Below are positions 59,262 through 64,000 of a DNA stretch of 64,000 nt, one piece after another. A model generated the notes under the pieces. That model made no database searches and was not told the DNA's origin. It worked only from the letters and a program-made list of their open reading frames with translations. Source of the DNA: Epiperipatus broadwayi (Eukaryota > Onychophora > Udeonychophora > Euonychophora > Peripatidae). The DNA is taken from positions 1,054,001-1,118,000 of the forward strand of contig JAQFVV010006469.1 of the NCBI GenBank assembly GCA_028023455.1, read 5' to 3'. The position numbers and the translations under genes were made by a program. Numbering within the stretch: position 1 is the first letter of the stretch; each line of letters begins with the position of its first letter.

Positions 59262-60600
59262 CTGATGTGATGTGATGTGATGTATTTGGCTTCTCCTTAA
59301 ACAAAATCAAGAATATCTCAGCAATTATGCCCAGATAAACCTGTTAGCAACTTTATTTTCCATTCACCACTCTAAGTCTTCCCATTTTCTGCCCCATCCC
59401 ATTTCCACAACATAATCTTTGTCAACTCTATGGCCTTTATATCTAAATCCCCCTTATCTTTTCACAAACCCAGCATAAAAACTAATAACTCACTTTCTGT
59501 ATAGTCACTTTGTTCATACCTATTCTCCCATAACTTCATTATCTGCACCCTTTCTGCTTTCAAGCATTTACATTCAATCAACAGATGCCTAATATTTTCT
59601 ATACCTTCCTTACACAATTTTCACACTAAACCACCCACATTTTCCATTTACATATATATTCTTTTGTTGCTAAAGATCCCGTTCGAGCCTTAAATAATAA
59701 ACTACTTTCCTTACTATTATCATAAATTAACTCTCATCCAATATTCTGTTTACTTCTATATATATTTAAACTCTTCTTACCCTCCATACTAGTTCTCCAT
59801 ATCTCCAACTCCCTATTTTTTATTAATGCTTCTATTCTTTTATCCCATTCCTTACCACTATAACACTCAACTATCCTCCTAACACAATCATCCCATCTTT
59901 TATATAAGTATACTGATATAAATTCTTTATCCAAATCTTTTGCATACCACTTTATCTTTCTCACCCATCTTGTTACCTGCCCTTTATTCATAACCCAATT
60001 AAGCAATATTTTGGCTATTCTTTTACTATCCATAAACTGCAACCTACCAAAGATTTTCATTTTGCATCTCTCATATAAAAACTTGACCATCCCATTTGTC
60101 CTTGAATTGCCTCTTTTGCTGTCCACATTTCTGCATCTAATGTGTGTCTTCCTACTTCCCTTTGTACTTTCTCTAAATAATCTAAAACCCTTTTACTAAC
60201 ACATAATGCATCATTACCATATGTTAACCCTGTTACTGCTACTCCCTTCCATACAATTCTAGCTACATCATATTTATCATATGAAAATACTGTTAATTTC
60301 TTTACCAAACCCTTTCTTTTCTTTGCTTCATTTACCAATTTTTTCTCCCATTCATCCAAGTAATTTTCCTTACATAAGATGATTCCCAAATACCTATATC
60401 TATCCACCACACTTAACTTTATATCCCCCAATAAGAATTCTACATCTTCTCTTTTCCCAGTATTAACCATTGTTATATTTGATTTTTCTTCACTAAATTT
60501 AATCCCCATCTCTTTACCCACCCTTTCACATGTCCCCAACATAATTTTCATATCTTTTCTTCTTTCTGCACACAAAAAGATATCATCCACAAAAAAACAG
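59262..60600 (-). mobile_element. Non-LTR retrotransposon E, copy 2
   Basis: The minus strand starts at VDDIFLCAERRKDMKIML (catalytic block, 60.59 kb) and continues GKEMGIKFSEEKSNITMVNT, RYRYLGIILCKENYLDEWEK, DVARIVWKGVAVTGLTYGND and GQMGWSSFYMRDAK. In a second frame (60126-59734) it continues with RIAKILLNWVMNKGQVTRWV and VYLYKRWDDCVRRIVECYSG. It is less damaged than copy 1: two long frames (177 and 130 codons) overlap by a single frameshift near 60.06-60.12 kb. The 3' end is TACATCACATCACATCACAT, a pentamer tail (ATCAC)n. The 5' part with the rest of the reverse transcriptase is missing. Clade not settled. Confidence 0.8.
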
Positions 60601-60604
60601 GAAA

Positions 60605-63335
60605 GAATAAAGAATATCTTTAATAAAAAACTATTTTAAAAAAGTAGATATCAGCATTGATAAGAAACTAAGGCCTTGTGCAATTTATATTAGACTGATA
60701 GATTTGAGAGCTAAAGGTTTCTGGATCAAAATCCAGTCTGTCATTTCTGGTGTATTAACACCACATGAGCTTTTAATTGGTAAACAACCGATTTCTATTC
60801 CTAGCTCCCTTTTCAAGACTGAATTTCTATTTGCCCCACAAATTTTGTTAACTGATTAGGAAATATAATGAAACACATAATTTGGAAAATATTTTTTCTG
60901 CAAATATATATAAACAAAAAAAATTAATAAGAAACAATTTTAATTTAATAAATAGTGTGTAATTTGCACTTCTATAGAGCTTCTTGTAATTGCTTCTATG
61001 TTTGAATTTATATTAGAAATAATGAGTTATAAATCTTTTCTGTATATAATCATGAATGATATTTTGTTTTAAAAGAACTAATTTTGAGAATGTTTCAGAT
61101 AAGTATGTTTGATACAAAATGATCTAACTATTTTACTACCTCTTTTTTCAATTCAAAATAGTCATTTCCAATTCTCAGACAAAATTTGTTTCAGGTTAAA
61201 CTAGTCCTAACACTATCAATTTTGCTTTATGATGTGACATAAATATATCATTTGTTTAATATTTTGCTTACATGACTAACCCAAGCTTGCTATAAAAATA
61301 AGATGCATTATTAAATTTATATATTTTACTTTTAAAAAAAACTCCATTTTTTATTGTTACACATAAATTTCTTGTGAATTCCACATCCCAAAAATTCTTC
61401 TAAAATCCATTGAAGATTGAAATCCATGAGATATTTGCTGCTCTAAGCAACTAATTGATTATTTTTGTCTTTACCTGATATTTCCAGTAAATGGCATTAG
61501 CAAGTCTCATTACCAAAAAAATAAATGATGTGATATTGAAGAGATAAAAACCTTATCTATATTTTATGAAGATAATCAGCCTTCTTGAGGAAGATGATGC
61601 TATAATATAAATAAAAACAGAAGAGTGCAAAGTCAGAATCAAAAAAAGATGTGGACCATATATAGTAAATCTCTTTCAGCAATTATCTTCAAAAAATCTT
61701 TTCTCTAAAATATATTTTTTTATTTAACTACATTATTATGTTCCATTTAACATATTGCAACAATCAAGAGTTACTGAGCACATAAGTGGGTGTAGGTAAA
61801 GATGTAATGACATCCATGCAAGTTTGAAGAATGGAAGATGAACATTGATCAGATTAATGGGTATCATCTTCCCATATTATTATCAGCTTTATTTATAGAG
61901 GGCACCACTGAAACAATTAATGTGACTGATGATTTCAGACAGTAAATAACAATTAACAACTTCATTCTGTCCAAGCTCGAAATTACAACAGAAGAAATTG
62001 TATTTACTTAATAAATCTTGACCTATTTATTTGATAAAGGAAAACATAAATAATTTCAACAGTAAATTAATATAAAATAATAATTTGATAACAATAACCA
62101 TATTAATGGTCTTGAGGTAAATATACCTCCCGCCAAACCATTCACAAATTATTATTTGGTAAAAAAAAATAATACACAATACATACAATAAATAAAAATT
62201 CTAACCTATTTACTTGTTTCATATCATGTAATAAAATACTTGAGTTGTGATTGCTTACAAAAAAAAAAAATTCTTTCCCTCATAAATCTGGAATTAAGCT
62301 ATTAATATTGTTTCTAATTTTTTTTCCTAGCTTTATGTCAAGGGTGTGTGTTGATGTAAATGTATGAAGTGTTGTTATACTGTGTTGATATAGATATGTA
62401 AAGGATTCACTCATATTTTCTGTTGATCTATATAATAAATATTGGAATGGAATAAGAGTATGACATCACTCAAAATATGACATCACAAACACTAAAAAAA
62501 GTATAATATCACTGACCCTTAAATCATTTTATAATAGTGGATTATAAAAAGATTTAATATATTAGAATATATCAGATGATCTAATGAAGGCTTTCTTCTA
62601 ATCTAAAGCTATCATTAATTTATGATCTAATTCTTTTATGGTAAGTAGTCTATGCCTTGTGAACCCAATCTCCAGGATGCAAGAATTTTCATATCTTTTT
62701 AATCTTTTACATAATATTATGTCTATTGTATTTTTTTTTTAGTTGTATTACTAAAATGAAATAAGCTTTATTTTCTACATTCACTCTTTAATTTTTAAAT
62801 TCTTCATACTACAAATGAATTCAATAAATAAAATTAATCTAAAAAATAAAATATTAACTTTGCAAATAAACAAAAGTGACTCACAAACACGCTTTTGTTT
62901 TAGCCTATAGTCTATAAAAATGTTAAGAAATAAATAAATTATTTGCAAAACTTAATGTCTTTCACAAATGTCATTCTAAAGCATAACTTCAAACAATTAA
63001 AATTCTTTTTAAAAAATTAAAATTGAATGTAATTATAAAAAAAATCAATGAAAATATTAGAATAATCATTTTGATAGCTTTTGACAGGAGGTGCGTTTTA
63101 ACTTTTTTAGCCTCTGATATCAATAAAGGTTTATTTCAAACTAATTTGTTCTAAAATGTTACAAAATTCAATAAAATCAAAGTATAAAAGACACCTGCAT
63201 ATAGAAATGATAATTTAATAAAGTTATATAAAAAAAGATAAATATATTTCATATAAACTTATTACTTCATTTTTATGCTATAAACAATAGACAATGCAAA
63301 TATATTAGCATCCTTTCACTTCTGCTCAATGTGAA
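60605..63335. other. AT-rich DNA, no gene recognised
   Basis: Near 60700-60760 GGATCAAAATCCAGTCTGTC is B-box-like, but no convincing A box precedes it. Nothing else was recognised in this 2.7-kb stretch. Confidence 0.4.
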
Positions 63336-63357
63336 TAGGCCATGTCTTATTAATTTT

Positions 63358-63450
63358 TTTTTGTATGTCAAATGTGTTGACTGGGAAACGAACCCAGGAC
63401 AGCTGCTTGGAAGGCAGATATGCTAACCACTAGGCCACCAACGCTTGACC
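63358..63450 (-). repeat. tRNA-Gly-derived SINE with 17-bp target duplication
   Basis: The element lies between two exact copies of CATGTCTTATTAATTTT (63341-63357 and 63451-63467), a clear target-site duplication. On the minus strand it begins GGTCAAGCGTTGGTGGCCTA and ends CACATTTGACATAC followed by an A run. It shares its 5' start with the copy at 47.7 kb and its tail style with the other family S copies. The body is barely longer than a tRNA. Confidence 0.9.
63373..63444 (-). tRNA. tRNA-Gly(TCC)-like sequence, probably SINE head
   Basis: The 72 bases read GCGTTGGTGGCCTAGTGGTT, AGCATATCTGCCTTCCAAGC, AGCTGTCCTGGGTTCGTTTC and CCAGTCAACACA. The anticodon loop CTTCCAA gives anticodon TCC, the T arm CTGGG/CCCAG pairs, and the A and B boxes are intact. 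The acceptor stem has one C-A mismatch and a G-T pair. Because it lies within a target duplication and has a poly-A tail, it is most likely a retroposed copy and not a working tRNA gene. Confidence 0.7.
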
Positions 63451-63925
63451 CATGTCTTATTAATTTTTATTGATTAAAAATGCTATTTTTTCTTTCAATT
63501 TTTTTTATTCCCAATAGCCCTTGACATCTAGTTAATATAGTTAAAATTAATAATTCACAAAAACTCATACTTCAAATAAAATTTATCCCACTAGAAAGTG
63601 AAAATGAATTCTAGTTGTTAATAGTAGATATTGTAATTAAAGGCTGCATGCAAAGTTTCTAGGATTATGGATAAAAAGTTTAATGTTGCATTGTTGACTC
63701 AACAAATACATGTTTAAAGCATATGACATTGGTGAGACTCTAATACCCATCAAGCCATAAAATTATTACATTCATCCCTGCAAATACACTTTTCTAAAGT
63801 TTGTCTACATAATTTATTTTATTCTAATATCACTACTAATATGACTTTAAGGAAGGAAGGAAACTTAATTATTATCATCATACAACATTTAAATTAAGTT
63901 TACCTCTCAACATATAAGAATCATT

Positions 63926-64000
63926 AAACATCACATGATCACCATCTCTTATACTAGCACATAATTGTTATTAAACAAGGCAAAACTCTCCATTCAATAG
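63926..64000 (+). mobile_element. Family A element, cut by window end
   Basis: AACATCACATGATCACCATC, TTATACTAGCACATAATTG, TTAAACAAGGCAAAACTCTC and CATTCAATAG match the head and the start of the left inverted arm of the 15.7-kb palindromic copy. The copy probably continues as an arm in the same orientation beyond the window. Confidence 0.75.

Overview
The window looks like intergenic or intronic DNA from a repeat-rich, very AT-rich animal (metazoan) genome, most likely an invertebrate. By eye roughly three quarters of the bases are A or T. There is no bacterial gene organisation, no CRISPR and no operon. Almost every recognisable coding stretch is a decayed piece of a transposable element: non-LTR retrotransposons of several kinds, a Penelope-like GIY-YIG tail, and pogo/Tigger-like DNA transposon remnants. 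tRNA-derived SINEs and long perfect microsatellites add to this picture. I could not fix the species. I found no convincing intact host gene, but small exons cannot be excluded without a splice-aware search.

Layout. 0-5.5 kb: AT-rich DNA with a SINE at 2.7 kb, a Tigger-like non-autonomous transposon at 3.04-4.21 kb and an RTE-like 3' fragment split by a tRNA-like insertion at 5.0-5.5 kb. 6.6-8.8 kb: a broken reverse transcriptase, an inverted pair of family D repeats and an inverted pair of family B repeats. 10.2-12.9 kb: a TA hairpin, an endonuclease fragment, another family B copy and a 450-bp inverted repeat. 14.1-18.1 kb: a family D pair, the near-perfect 180-bp-arm palindrome of family A (15.7-16.1 kb), a family B hammerhead copy, and endonuclease and GIY-YIG fragments. 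20.3-24.7 kb: a long decayed LINE on the minus strand, followed by a small MITE-like inverted repeat. 26.2-30.4 kb: two minus-strand LINEs with very long (TAA)n tracts. 35.6 and 39.7 kb: CENP-B/Tigger-type remnants. 41-43.2 kb: a diverged tandem duplication and a single family A copy. 45.2-46.6 and 59.3-60.6 kb: two copies of one further LINE family. 47.7-48.5 kb: two SINE copies. 49.5-51.9 kb: a less AT-rich island with protein-like scraps and a 115-bp tandem duplication. 52.06-53.1 kb: a large inverted pair of family B with a nested SINE. 53.8 kb: a (GATA)n tract. 57.9 kb: another family A copy. 63.4 kb: a tRNA-Gly-derived SINE with a 17-bp target duplication. 63.93 kb to the end: the start of another family A copy.

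The most notable signal is that two dispersed repeat families (called A and B here), and perhaps a third (D), carry the conserved core of a type I hammerhead ribozyme. Each has CUGANGA, a stem II, GAAA, a very short or palindromic stem III, a UH cleavage dinucleotide and a complementary stem I. Stem I and stem II are retained in diverged copies, with some compensatory changes. Several copies occur as head-to-head inverted pairs. This fits the published hammerhead motifs of Penelope-like elements and animal retrozymes, and Penelope-type coding remnants are present nearby. All ribozyme calls come from reading base pairs by hand; none was tested by folding software.
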